From Lentibacillus amyloliquefaciens (GTDB lineage: Bacteria > Bacillota > Bacilli > Bacillales > Amphibacillaceae), in the NCBI RefSeq assembly GCF_001307805.1, contig NZ_CP013862.1:620001-684000 (forward strand): a DNA stretch of 64,000 nucleotides, written 5' to 3'. Numbering within the stretch: position 1 is the stretch's first letter; every line of letters begins with the position of its first letter. Positions 27,273 to 36,172 of this stretch are shown here, piece after piece. The notes beneath the pieces were generated by a model. That model ran no database searches, was not told the DNA's origin, and was given only the letters and a program-made list of their open reading frames with translations. The translations under genes were made by a program, and so were the position numbers.

Positions 27273-28349
27273 ATGCAACCGATGAAATTAGTTTTTGGCT
27301 CGTTAATTGGCCTTGTAATCGTTGGTGGTATGCTCACGATTGGTATTTTGGGATTCGTTATCCTGTTTATCACAGGATTTGAATTTGGTGATGAAGAAAT
27401 GGCATTTTCAAATGCGCCTTCAAAAATTGCTGAAGAGGAAATACCTGAACAATTTATTCCGATTTATAAAGATGCCGGGCAGCAATACGGTGTGCCATGG
27501 TTATTACTGGCTTCGATACACCGTGTGGAGACAGTATTTTCATCCATCGAAATGGTGTCCCCGGTTAACGCACAAGGTCATATGCAATTTGTCCCATGCA
27601 GCTGGCTAGGCTGGGAATATCCGCGTTGCGAAGGACTGGGAGGGATTGACATCCCGCAAGCTATTAAAACAGATCCCGAAAAAATTGAAGTATATGGTGG
27701 ATTCGGTGTGGATGCCAATGGCAATGGCAAGGCAAGTCCGTGGGAGGAAGAGGATGCCATCTTTGCAGCTGCCAATCATTTGTCCGGGTATATTGATGGT
27801 AACAAGGGGCTGCGGGATGCTCTGTTGGCCTATAATCATGCCAATTGGTATGTGGAGGATGTGATGCATTATTATCAACTATACAATGATGGGTTTGCAG
27901 CAAAAGATGGGGGAATTGTAGAAATTCACGGTGATAAGGCCTGGGTGGTTCCTCATACGAAAAATCTTACCTCGGGATATGGAAATCGAACCATGAATGG
28001 CGAACAGGATTTTCATGGTGGTATTGATGTAGCAGGCGGCAATGACCGGGGCCAGCCGATTGTGGCCTTTAAGGACGGAAAAGTTGTTGTATCGCAGGAT
28101 AACACTGGTGGTTTTGGCGATTTGGTTGTTATTCAGCACGGTGATGATATGCTGACGTTCTATGCTCACTTGATGGAACAAGGTGTTCCGGCGGGAACGG
28201 AAGTCAAGGCAGGACAAGTGATCGGAAAAATGGGAACATCGGGGCATTCGACCGGCGTCCATTTGCACTTTGAAGTTCATGTCAAAAAAGAAAAAGGTTT
28301 TGAGCGTGTGGATCCCATGCCATATGTAAATAAATTTTTGGGTAGTTAG
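27273..28349 (+). CDS. two-domain peptidoglycan hydrolase (lysozyme-like + M23)
   Basis: 358 residues that open the wall for the conjugation machine. After a transmembrane anchor (about 8-32), residues 60-205 are a lysozyme/transglycosylase-like domain with the Glu of IHRVETVF and the QGHMQF segment. Residues 225-355 are an M23 metallopeptidase with HGGIDVAGG and HLHFEVH zinc-ligand motifs. CwlT of ICEBs1 carries an NlpC/P60 peptidase in this place, so the endopeptidase module differs. It is the last gene before the GTCTGAC repeat region. Confidence 0.9.
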   Translation: MQPMKLVFGSLIGLVIVGGMLTIGILGFVILFITGFEFGDEEMAFSNAPSKIAEEEIPEQFIPIYKDAGQQYGVPWLLLASIHRVETVFSSIEMVSPVNAQGHMQFVPCSWLGWEYPRCEGLGGIDIPQAIKTDPEKIEVYGGFGVDANGNGKASPWEEEDAIFAAANHLSGYIDGNKGLRDALLAYNHANWYVEDVMHYYQLYNDGFAAKDGGIVEIHGDKAWVVPHTKNLTSGYGNRTMNGEQDFHGGIDVAGGNDRGQPIVAFKDGKVVVSQDNTGGFGDLVVIQHGDDMLTFYAHLMEQGVPAGTEVKAGQVIGKMGTSGHSTGVHLHFEVHVKKEKGFERVDPMPYVNKFLGS

Positions 28350-28354
28350 TAAAA

Positions 28355-28600
28355 TGTCTGACGTTAAAAAGCTATGAAAGCATTGATACGGTGGAATATT
28401 ATAATAAAAACGTCTGACGCTGATGGTTAGCAACGTCAGACGTAAACAAAAGGGGTAATTCTTAGTATATCAAAATTCCGCTAAATAATGTCAGACGTTA
28501 GAGGAAAATTTATGATGCCATTCTTGAATCGTCTGACGCTAATAAATTGAAATGTTAATACATCTTTGTTTCAAAGTTCAAATTAACGTCTGACAATGAT
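28355..28600. repeat. six GTCTGAC repeats in a 240-bp non-coding region
   Basis: The core GTCTGAC (or its complement GTCAGAC) starts at 28357 (+), 28412 (+), 28435 (-), 28490 (-), 28531 (+) and 28587 (+). Start-to-start distances are 55, 23, 55, 41 and 56. Most copies extend to ACGTCTGACGCT or TAACGTCTGACA. Copies two and three form a 10-bp hairpin. The region lies just upstream of the RusA-like and replication-relaxation genes, so it is a good candidate for an origin of transfer, a replication origin or a multi-site operator. Confidence 0.8.
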
Positions 28601-28618
28601 GAAGGAGGAATATATTTG

Positions 28619-29287
28619 ATGAAATCACACTACCTTGACTTACTTAAAAGCGTCGAAATGTTTAAGGAAGAAACCATGCGGCGGTTATATGAAGAGAAGC
28701 TGGAAGATATGAACGAGGCGGGACCAGGCAGTAACCCTTTAGCCAAAGCCACACCGCTTATGGTCAATGGTTATCCCGTTTTTCAGTTTTCGTATGACGG
28801 AATGCTGCCGTTATACAAAGAGGATGACAGGGATTATGCAGCCATGGTACGAAATTATTATCAGCGCATTACGTTTGAATCCTATAACTATACCGATGTT
28901 AACAACCGATTTGGTCGAGCTGTAATCATCATACAACATTATTTCAATGATAATGTTATTCGAGATCTGGACAACAGGAACCGAAAGTATATTATTGACG
29001 CCATACGCCATACAGGGCTTGTTAAGGATGATAATTGGAAAGAGCTCTCGATTATTGAGGAAGGATTAGTCGATAAGCAGAACCATATTCAGGTTTATTT
29101 GCTGGCAGACGAAAATAAGATTAACTTCTTAAGGTATCTCGAAAAACATCAACATCACTTAAAGCAGATTCCGGATGTAGGGCAACGAAGCGAAATTGAG
29201 AATGAATTGAGACAGCATAGTCGGCCAAAAGACAAAAGCGCGTTTGCAAATCAGAAACAGTCGTTTCATGAATTATGGGGTGAATAG
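28619..29287 (+). CDS. hypothetical protein with a RusA-like motif
   Basis: A 222-residue soluble protein. Residues about 118-142 read DLDNRNRKYIIDAI, then a short gap, then DDNW. This D-x-DN-x-x-K ... DD pattern resembles the active site of RusA-type Holliday junction resolvases. The N- and C-terminal parts are helical, charged and unassigned. ATG 28619 is used; TTG 28616 is the alternative, both served by AAGGAGG at 28602-28608. It follows the GTCTGAC array directly. Confidence 0.5.
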   Translation: MKSHYLDLLKSVEMFKEETMRRLYEEKLEDMNEAGPGSNPLAKATPLMVNGYPVFQFSYDGMLPLYKEDDRDYAAMVRNYYQRITFESYNYTDVNNRFGRAVIIIQHYFNDNVIRDLDNRNRKYIIDAIRHTGLVKDDNWKELSIIEEGLVDKQNHIQVYLLADENKINFLRYLEKHQHHLKQIPDVGQRSEIENELRQHSRPKDKSAFANQKQSFHELWGE

Positions 29288-29553
29288 ATCAATGTTATAC
29301 ATCATTTTGACGGTGTTTTTTTATGTATAATATTAACGTTTTTTTCAAAACCTGATATTTTATTCAACTAATTGATTGATGTTATACATGGAAGATTCCT
29401 TTAATCCAGTTAACAGATAAGCCATGTTGCAAAAGAACACGAATTGAATGGACCAAACCATTTAAGCGAAGTTTTGTAGAGTCAGTACGGAGGACACGCA
29501 GAAATGACGAAACGAAACAGCCCTCACACGAACAGAAAAAGGCAGGTGACTAT

Positions 29554-30660
29554 ATGCCTAAAACCAAAAAGCAGGTCATCAAACGCCTGCAGCCATTGGA
29601 TATTCAGATACTCAAATATTTATATGATTACCGGGCACTTAGCACTGAACAGATCAGCGAATTCCATGACATGACGATGCCCTACACTTATCGCAAACTA
29701 AATATCCTGCGCAACACTGGCTATATTAAGTCAGAACCAATACGCGGCTATATCAAAAGCCAAAGCCGGCAGGGAAACTATCACCGCATCAGCGAGACGG
29801 GCATAGCCTGCTTGCGAAAGCAGGGCTATCCTGTTGAGCGTCGGGCGGACGACTTACGCGTCAGACGATTCCACCTGCCGTTTGTCCTCTCGACCAACAA
29901 CATTCTCGTCAAACTCGAGCAGGTAGGATGGACGGTACAGGACAGCCGGGACGTGAAGCGGCAACATAACTTGAACCGCTCCAGCAACGTGCAGGGCATC
30001 ATCACGAGCCCGGCCGGTCCGGCATTCACCATTTACACATTCATGCACAGCACATCTGCCAAAAATCTGGAGAAAATCATCCGGGAGATTGACCAGCATC
30101 GTTCCGATGTCACAATCCAAACAGGCCAGCGCCATTTTGACGCCTATGCCTTCTTTGCCAGAGGACAGGAAAGCTATGATCAGGTTGTGAACCGCCTGTT
30201 AGACAGCCGGGCCATACGAGAGTGCGAAAGCCTTAAAGTTTTTCCACAGACCTTCGGCATCGAGTACCTCTCAACATTTCTTGCAAGTGAAACAGAGCTG
30301 CAAAAGGAACTGGAAAATCAATATCAAAATAACCTGAGCTTTATGCCCGACAATACAGAGTTTAAGGGTGTAGGCCACCCGGATGGTCTCAACCAAATCG
30401 TGCAGTACCAGGACGAAGAAATGTATTTCATCAACCTGCTGGATACCGATCTGGTCAAAATCAAACACATCATGCAATACCGCAAAGACCGGTATGAGCG
30501 GAACGGACGCAAGGTACTTGTCTTAACACATCCGGGTCTGCGCCCTAAACACGAGGAACTGCTGCAGCACGTGCATCACGTTGACTTTTTGGACGTCAGC
30601 ACAGACTTTATGAATAAAGGTTTATTACCAAAAACCAATGAAATGGAGGTTCACAAATGA
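29554..30660 (+). CDS. replication-relaxation family protein (candidate relaxase/initiator)
   Basis: 368 residues. The N-terminal 90 form a winged helix (LDIQILKYLYDYRALSTEQI), followed by an alpha/beta domain as in the replication-relaxation family (PF13814) of Gram-positive plasmids and ICEs. No HUH triad or MobL motif was seen anywhere in the window, so this is the best candidate for the DNA-processing protein. ATG 29554 has AGGCAGGTG upstream. GC and codon use are richer than in its neighbours. The 266 bases before it hold a palindromic TTATACAT/ATGTATAA pair and a short out-of-frame start at 29504 with its own ribosome binding site. Confidence 0.75.
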   Translation: MPKTKKQVIKRLQPLDIQILKYLYDYRALSTEQISEFHDMTMPYTYRKLNILRNTGYIKSEPIRGYIKSQSRQGNYHRISETGIACLRKQGYPVERRADDLRVRRFHLPFVLSTNNILVKLEQVGWTVQDSRDVKRQHNLNRSSNVQGIITSPAGPAFTIYTFMHSTSAKNLEKIIREIDQHRSDVTIQTGQRHFDAYAFFARGQESYDQVVNRLLDSRAIRECESLKVFPQTFGIEYLSTFLASETELQKELENQYQNNLSFMPDNTEFKGVGHPDGLNQIVQYQDEEMYFINLLDTDLVKIKHIMQYRKDRYERNGRKVLVLTHPGLRPKHEELLQHVHHVDFLDVSTDFMNKGLLPKTNEMEVHK

Positions 30661-30884
30661 TAGCAGAAGAGAAAAGCGCTTATCCGACATATGAAATCAT
30701 GCCGGAGCTAAAAACGATAACCAGTCTTACGTATTCCGAGCAATTCTTGAATCATGAACTGGAAACATTCCAGCCAAAGATACAGAAACGAATGTTGAAT
30801 GCCATGAAAACGCTGATGGCAGATGAAATGGCTTATGTATTATCTGTTGAGAATTTGAAGCGAAATAAACCTCCTAGTGAATAA
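30657..30884 (+). CDS. hypothetical protein, 75 aa
   Basis: The start codon overlaps the stop of the replication-relaxation gene (ATGA at 30657), so it is translationally coupled to it. The peptide is helical with a Met-rich middle and was not recognised. A partner or regulator of the preceding protein is likely from the coupling. Confidence 0.65.
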   Translation: MIAEEKSAYPTYEIMPELKTITSLTYSEQFLNHELETFQPKIQKRMLNAMKTLMADEMAYVLSVENLKRNKPPSE

Positions 30885-30910
30885 CACGTTAGGGGGGTAA
30901 AAGACCTCAA

Positions 30911-31078
30911 ATGGAAAAGTACCCTTCCTTGTTTGAGAAACGTCTATACAATATGTCAAAGGTACCAGTTTGTTTTCTTTTATTTGAACCAAAATATGGA
31001 TATACAAAAAATCATCCAATTGGTAATCTTATTGTAAGAATTTTTAATTTATCAAAAAATCAAACGAAAAGGAGATGA
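30911..31078 (+). CDS. possible small protein, 55 aa
   Basis: An open frame from ATG 30911 to TGA 31076-31078. A GGGGGG at 30891-30896 lies rather far upstream. The peptide has a hydrophobic centre and a basic tail and was not recognised. It may be a relic at the left edge of the amidohydrolase insertion. Confidence 0.3.
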   Translation: MEKYPSLFEKRLYNMSKVPVCFLLFEPKYGYTKNHPIGNLIVRIFNLSKNQTKRR

Positions 31079-31120
31079 GTCATTAGAAAGAAAAGTAATA
31101 AAAATGAGGGAGGACGTCAA

Positions 31121-32872
31121 TTGAAAAACCCATTAATTCTTCTTACAACTTTAGGGGTATTATTAATTTTGATTATCGGATGTGAAGCCAGTAATGATCA
31201 GGATGATGCCGATGCTAATCAGGAAAAAACAGGAGATAATCAAGAAAAAGCGGAGGGTAGTGAAGAAAAGGCTGAAACAGTATATTTAAATGGGAATATT
31301 TATACGGTAGATAATGACTTTTCAAAAGCAACTGCAATGGCAATTAAAGATCGTAAACTAATCTATGTTGGGAATGATGAGGATGCTGATAAGTATGTTG
31401 GTCCAGATACAAAAGTTGTTGATTTAAAGGAGAAAACGGTAATTCCGGGTTTGAATGATGGGCATATTCATTACACGTCACTGGGAACTAATTTGCTTGA
31501 AATTGATGCCTTCAATAAACCTAAGGAAGAAATACTGAAACTGGTACAGGAAGAAGCAAGTTCGCTTGAACCTGGAGAATGGATATTAGGGCGGGGATGG
31601 AACCACGAACTATGGCCTGATGAAAAGTTTCCTACGAAAGAGGAGCTGGATCAAATCGCACCTGATAATCCAGTGGTACTTACAAGGGTGGATGGGCATT
31701 CTATTTGGGTCAACTCCAAAGCATTAGAAATTGGCGGCATAACCAAAGAAACTCCCAATCCTCAAGGGGGTGAAATAATTAGAGATGGCGAGGGAGAGGC
31801 AACAGGAGTTCTTGTTGACGCTGCGCGCAGTTCTGTTACGTCCGAGATTCCATCTTATAGTAGAGAAAGGATTGCAGAGGCGCAGATGAAAGCACAACAG
31901 CAATTATTTTCAAATGGTATCACGAGTTCTTCCGACGCCGGTGCTGATTTACAAGAAATCGACATTATGAAAGAACTTTACAAAAAGGATGATTTAAAAG
32001 TCAGGTTAAATGTAATGATATCAAACTCCATGGGTGAAGTTGGCGAGGGGCTCGCCTATTACTTTGAGAACGGACCGGAAGTAGGTTTATTTGATAACCG
32101 TTTAACGGTAAGATCCGTAAAACTTATGGCGGACGGAGCATTAGGGTCAAGAAGTGCAGCATTAATGGAAGATTACAGTGATCGTCAAGGGCATGAGGGG
32201 AATTATCTTTACTCTGATGAGGAAATTTATAACCTTGTCAAAAAATCTCGTGAGAATGGTATTCAAGTAGCGGCACATGCAATAGGGGATGGTGCAGTTC
32301 AACAAGTAATAGATGCATATGAGAAAGTGTTAAGCGAGAATCCACTGGATGACCATCGCTGGCGAATAGAACATTTCCAAATATCTAATCCAAGCCAAAT
32401 CGAAAAAATCGCTGAACTTGGTATTATCCCATCAATGCAGCCCACACATGCAACGTCAGATAAAAATATGGCTGAGGATCGCCTTGGCTCAGAAAGAATC
32501 AAATATAGTTACGCTTGGAGAAAAATTATGGATGCTGGATCCCATATTATTGGTGGTTCAGATGCTCCGGTGGAGTTAATCAATCCTTTCCACGGAATAT
32601 ATGCAGCTGTTACAAGGATGGACCGTGACGGAAATCCTCCTGGTGGTTGGTACCCAGAAGAAAAAATGACGAGGGAAGAAGCTCTTAGGTCTTTTACAAC
32701 CTGGGCAGCAGAAGGAAGTTTTGAAGAGGATATAAAGGGTAGTTTGGAACCTGGTAAACTAGCTGATTTTATTGTTATTGATAAAGACATTATGGAGATT
32801 CCGGAAGAACAATTGAAAGACATTAAGGTGCTTTCCACAGTTCTTGGTGGGGAAGCTGTATACGAAAAATAG
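31121..32872 (+). CDS. YtcJ-like amidohydrolase, lipoprotein
   Basis: A 583-residue metal-dependent amidohydrolase of the YtcJ type. It begins with a lipoprotein signal (lipobox LIIGC, Cys near 22) and an Asp/Glu/Lys-rich linker, so it acts outside the membrane. The catalytic barrel shows the metal motif DGHIHY near 112, VDGHSIWVN near 191, AAHAIGDGAV near 383 and a GSDAPV segment near 483. Natural substrates of this branch are unknown. It starts at TTG 31121 with GGGAGGA. It interrupts the transfer gene order (relaxation protein to coupling protein) and ends at its own terminator, so it looks like inserted cargo. Confidence 0.85.
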   Translation: MKNPLILLTTLGVLLILIIGCEASNDQDDADANQEKTGDNQEKAEGSEEKAETVYLNGNIYTVDNDFSKATAMAIKDRKLIYVGNDEDADKYVGPDTKVVDLKEKTVIPGLNDGHIHYTSLGTNLLEIDAFNKPKEEILKLVQEEASSLEPGEWILGRGWNHELWPDEKFPTKEELDQIAPDNPVVLTRVDGHSIWVNSKALEIGGITKETPNPQGGEIIRDGEGEATGVLVDAARSSVTSEIPSYSRERIAEAQMKAQQQLFSNGITSSSDAGADLQEIDIMKELYKKDDLKVRLNVMISNSMGEVGEGLAYYFENGPEVGLFDNRLTVRSVKLMADGALGSRSAALMEDYSDRQGHEGNYLYSDEEIYNLVKKSRENGIQVAAHAIGDGAVQQVIDAYEKVLSENPLDDHRWRIEHFQISNPSQIEKIAELGIIPSMQPTHATSDKNMAEDRLGSERIKYSYAWRKIMDAGSHIIGGSDAPVELINPFHGIYAAVTRMDRDGNPPGGWYPEEKMTREEALRSFTTWAAEGSFEEDIKGSLEPGKLADFIVIDKDIMEIPEEQLKDIKVLSTVLGGEAVYEK

Positions 32873-32923
32873 ATGACCGGAAATAAACATTTAAAGTGCC
32901 ACATTTAATAAGAGTAATACTTC

Positions 32924-32953
32924 ATAGTACCGTTTCAGGCGGTACTATTTTTA
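32924..32953 (+). terminator. intrinsic terminator after the amidohydrolase
   Basis: ATAGTACCG at 32924-32932 pairs with CGGTACTAT at 32940-32948 and is followed by TTTTTAT. It lies 25 bases before the coupling-protein gene. Confidence 0.75.
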
Positions 32954-32977
32954 TGCAATTTCAAAGAGGTGATAATC

Positions 32978-35194
32978 ATGCTTATAACAATAGCCATTCT
33001 CGGCTTCATTCTGGCCGTTACCGGAATTACACTCATGTTTCAGGAAATAGTTATCCCACCCCCGCTGCTGATCGCAACTGCAGGGGGTGTTTTAGTATTG
33101 CTTTATTTTTTGACGAGAGCATCCAAAAAGACAAATCCAAGCAAGGTAAACCGGCTTATGTCCTTTACTATCACATTGTTTATTGTCTTAACCATGGGAA
33201 GCTTTGCATTTGATCTCTGGCAATGGGAACAGATGGTGACCGGGGAGTTCATGATGAAATTGACACTCGTCTTATTTGGGATCCTCGGATTCTATTTGAA
33301 CATCATGGTCATGCGTGCAGAATCCGCCTATCGCAAAAAGCGGGGAAACCAGCGAATCAAGGAACAGCCGGAAGAGGGGTATACGGAATATAAAAAAGAC
33401 TTGAAGCAGTCAAAAAGTAAAAAGAGTGATGACATTGTCACGGTGCTGGGCAACTCCCTGGAGCATCGTGGTGTACCCATTGTATGGAAAGGCAAAGACA
33501 TGTTCACCCACATGCTGGTGGTTGGCGCCACGCGTTCCGGCAAAACCGCATCCGTCCTGGAACCGATGATCTATCAGCTGCTGCTGCAGAAGAAACAGGG
33601 GAAGAAACTGGGCCTATCGGTCGTTGAACCAAAGGGTGAGTTCGCTGAGAAAGTGAAAGACTTCTGTGATGAAATGGACATCCCCTATATTTACATTGAC
33701 CCCACCAGCCCGGATACGGACAAATTCAACCCCATGGAGGGCAATGTGGAAGATGTGGTGGAAGGTACCGTCATTGTCCTGCGCGGCTTATTCGGCAAGC
33801 AGGACGCTTTCTTTGCCAATGTGCAGGAACTGGCAGCCCGTAACGTGACACGGCTTCTCAAAGAACTGAAGGGGGATGATGTGGACCTGATGGAAGTGCT
33901 GGAAACGTTGAGAGATTTTGAACTCCTGCAGAAACGGACCAGTGAACTGAGGCAGCGGGACGGGGAAACGGACCTTGTACACTCCATCGAGCACGAACTG
34001 CTCGGCAGCATGGCAGAGAAATACAAACAGTTTGTCATTGGCTTACGGGCACAGCTGGAGAACATCACCAGTAATGAACTGCTGAAAAACATCATGACCG
34101 GTAAAAGCGACCTGGAAGTCGATGAACATTTTGCCAATGATGGCGTTTTGATTGTGAACACTGCCCTTGGCACACTCAAAAAGGCCGGGGATGCATTTGG
34201 ACAGTTTTTAATCATGCATCTGCAGAATGGCACTTTTCGCAGACCGGGAACGGAAGACACCCGGACGCCGCATTTCATGGTTATTGATGAGTATAAGCGC
34301 TACATCAATCCACAGGTGGAGATATTTCTGTCGCTCGCAGCATCTTATAAGGTATCAAGTATATTGGCCTCCCAATCACTCGGCCAATTGGAAGTGGAAG
34401 CGGGTGATATCAGCCCCCGTGCCATGAAACAGGCGATTATGACCAACTGCCGGAACAAATTATGCTTTAACGGCATCGGCTATCAGGATGCGCAGGAATT
34501 TGCGGATGAATTCGGCAAGGACAAAATCATGTTAAGGCAATCCACCTACAAACACCGGATATTCATGCCAAACCTGTTCCCGGACTCATATCGGGATACG
34601 GAATCAGAAGAATATCGGTTTGATCCAACTGACATCATGGATAACCTGCCGAAATACAGTTTTATTCATAAAGTCATGTATGAAGCGGCCATGCAGAAAC
34701 CGTCTCTGGCAAGAGGGAATCTCGTGCCAGCTGATTGGAGGGAAAAGAAAGAATGGGAAGACAAACGTCTATCGCTAAAGTTAAATAATATCATGAAGAA
34801 TGTGGGAGCGGGAATCATAAGGCAAATAAAGCGGGTTTCAACATACGGAAACAAACATCAAAAGCCAACAAAAGACGTTTTATTGAAAACTGCAGCAACG
34901 GAACCAATGCAAGCAGAAACAGTTTTAAATGACTCTAGCGAAAATACAGCTGAAGGACTGATGACACGACAGCAATCAAAAGGTATTTCAGAAAGCACTA
35001 AACAGCCTGAAACAAACACAAATGAGAAGGTGGAATCATTACCAGTCAGCCAAACTGATAAATTAAATCAACACGAACCGAAGCCAGAACAACCAGAACC
35101 AATAAATGAACAAAGTTTGAATGAAGAAATCAATCAAAACAGGGATAAGGTGAAGACAAGACAAAAAGCATCAGGCGATGGTTTTTGGGATTAG
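32978..35194 (+). CDS. tcpA: VirD4/TcpA-type coupling protein
   Basis: A 738-residue hexameric ATPase that brings DNA to the conjugation channel. Three transmembrane segments lie in the first 110 residues. Walker A VGATRSGKTAS is near 182, Walker B HFMVIDEYKRY near 430, and the TraG/TraD-type SLGQLEVE segment near 470. The last 130 residues are Gln/Glu/Lys/Thr-rich low complexity, probably a substrate-binding tail. ATG 32978 has AAAGAGGTG six bases upstream. GC is higher than in the neighbouring cargo gene. Confidence 0.92.
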   Translation: MLITIAILGFILAVTGITLMFQEIVIPPPLLIATAGGVLVLLYFLTRASKKTNPSKVNRLMSFTITLFIVLTMGSFAFDLWQWEQMVTGEFMMKLTLVLFGILGFYLNIMVMRAESAYRKKRGNQRIKEQPEEGYTEYKKDLKQSKSKKSDDIVTVLGNSLEHRGVPIVWKGKDMFTHMLVVGATRSGKTASVLEPMIYQLLLQKKQGKKLGLSVVEPKGEFAEKVKDFCDEMDIPYIYIDPTSPDTDKFNPMEGNVEDVVEGTVIVLRGLFGKQDAFFANVQELAARNVTRLLKELKGDDVDLMEVLETLRDFELLQKRTSELRQRDGETDLVHSIEHELLGSMAEKYKQFVIGLRAQLENITSNELLKNIMTGKSDLEVDEHFANDGVLIVNTALGTLKKAGDAFGQFLIMHLQNGTFRRPGTEDTRTPHFMVIDEYKRYINPQVEIFLSLAASYKVSSILASQSLGQLEVEAGDISPRAMKQAIMTNCRNKLCFNGIGYQDAQEFADEFGKDKIMLRQSTYKHRIFMPNLFPDSYRDTESEEYRFDPTDIMDNLPKYSFIHKVMYEAAMQKPSLARGNLVPADWREKKEWEDKRLSLKLNNIMKNVGAGIIRQIKRVSTYGNKHQKPTKDVLLKTAATEPMQAETVLNDSSENTAEGLMTRQQSKGISESTKQPETNTNEKVESLPVSQTDKLNQHEPKPEQPEPINEQSLNEEINQNRDKVKTRQKASGDGFWD

Positions 35195-35230
35195 TAAGTC
35201 ACTCGGGTTCAGCCAAGGGATTGATATGGA

Positions 35231-35261
35231 GGCAATCCTATAAAAACGGGGTTGCTTTTTT
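35231..35261 (+). terminator. intrinsic terminator inside the transfer operon
   Basis: GCAATCC at 35232-35238 pairs with GGGTTGC at 35249-35255 (loop TATAAAAACG) and is followed by TTTTTT. It separates the coupling-protein gene from the S1-domain gene. Confidence 0.7.
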
Positions 35262-35312
35262 ATATAAAAATTTCTAGTAGGATGAAAAATCATTTTAAAG
35301 GAGCGATCAACA

Positions 35313-36158
35313 ATGGCGGAAGAATTAAACGAAAACGTGATGATTGAAGGATTCGACCCAGCCAAAATGGTGGACCAAGAACAGGATCACAGTATGGAAA
35401 ACTGGATGACCATTTACGGGGCATATCAGAATAGCAAAATCCTCTATGCCTCGATCTCAGGCATTGAAAAAGTCGGACCGGATGGTGAAGACAAGAAAGC
35501 CTGTGCTGTCGTTCGTGTCGGTTCCATCCGTGGCCTGATTCCACTGGAGTTCACCGGCGCGGAAAATTTGCGGCATCTGCGTGCCATGACTGGACAGGAT
35601 ATCGCGTTCATGGTACTCAATTACGATCAGGAGAATGGGCTGTTTACCGGTTCCCGAACTAAAGCCTTGGAGAAGATGGCGGACATCACCCTCCGTAAAA
35701 TTGAGGAAGGGGATGTGATTCCCGCCGTTATCCGGCATGTTGGCGATGATTATATGCTGGGAGACATTGGCGGCATCCAAATATTTCTCCCGATTTCGGA
35801 AATTCGATTTGGGTGGATTGATGATTTGCATGAGGAATTCAAGGAGGGGGATGCGCTGAAGGTTAAAGTCACGGCGATTGACAAAGAAAAGAAAGATGTA
35901 CAAGTCAGTGCCAAAGCTCTGCAGGAGAATCCATGGCCGGACTGCGTCACACGGTACCAGAAAAATGGGGAATACGTCGGGACAGTTTCCGGCGTACGGG
36001 AATATGGCGTTTTTGTTCGTTTGGAGCCGGGAGTGGATTCCCTGTCCAGCCACTTGAAATTTCAAAACGTCCGGAAAGACGACCGGGTGCTGGTACGCGT
36101 TGATAACATTAATACGGAAAAGGAACAAATCAGAACGCGTATCACCCGTGTTTTATAA
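35313..36158 (+). CDS. S1-domain RNA-binding protein of the element
   Basis: 281 residues with two S1 OB-fold repeats, at about 130-198 (GDVIPAVIRHVG ... VTAIDKEKKDVQVSAKA) and 213-280 (GEYVGTVSGVREYGVFVRL). An N-terminal domain of about 120 residues precedes them. S1-like proteins of this size are recurrent in conjugative elements of Bacillota but their function is unknown. They might bind element mRNA or guide ribosomes. ATG 35313 has AAAGGAGCG upstream, and the next gene starts 14 bases after the stop. Confidence 0.8.
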   Translation: MAEELNENVMIEGFDPAKMVDQEQDHSMENWMTIYGAYQNSKILYASISGIEKVGPDGEDKKACAVVRVGSIRGLIPLEFTGAENLRHLRAMTGQDIAFMVLNYDQENGLFTGSRTKALEKMADITLRKIEEGDVIPAVIRHVGDDYMLGDIGGIQIFLPISEIRFGWIDDLHEEFKEGDALKVKVTAIDKEKKDVQVSAKALQENPWPDCVTRYQKNGEYVGTVSGVREYGVFVRLEPGVDSLSSHLKFQNVRKDDRVLVRVDNINTEKEQIRTRITRVL

Positions 36159-36172
36159 AGGGGGGATAAACG

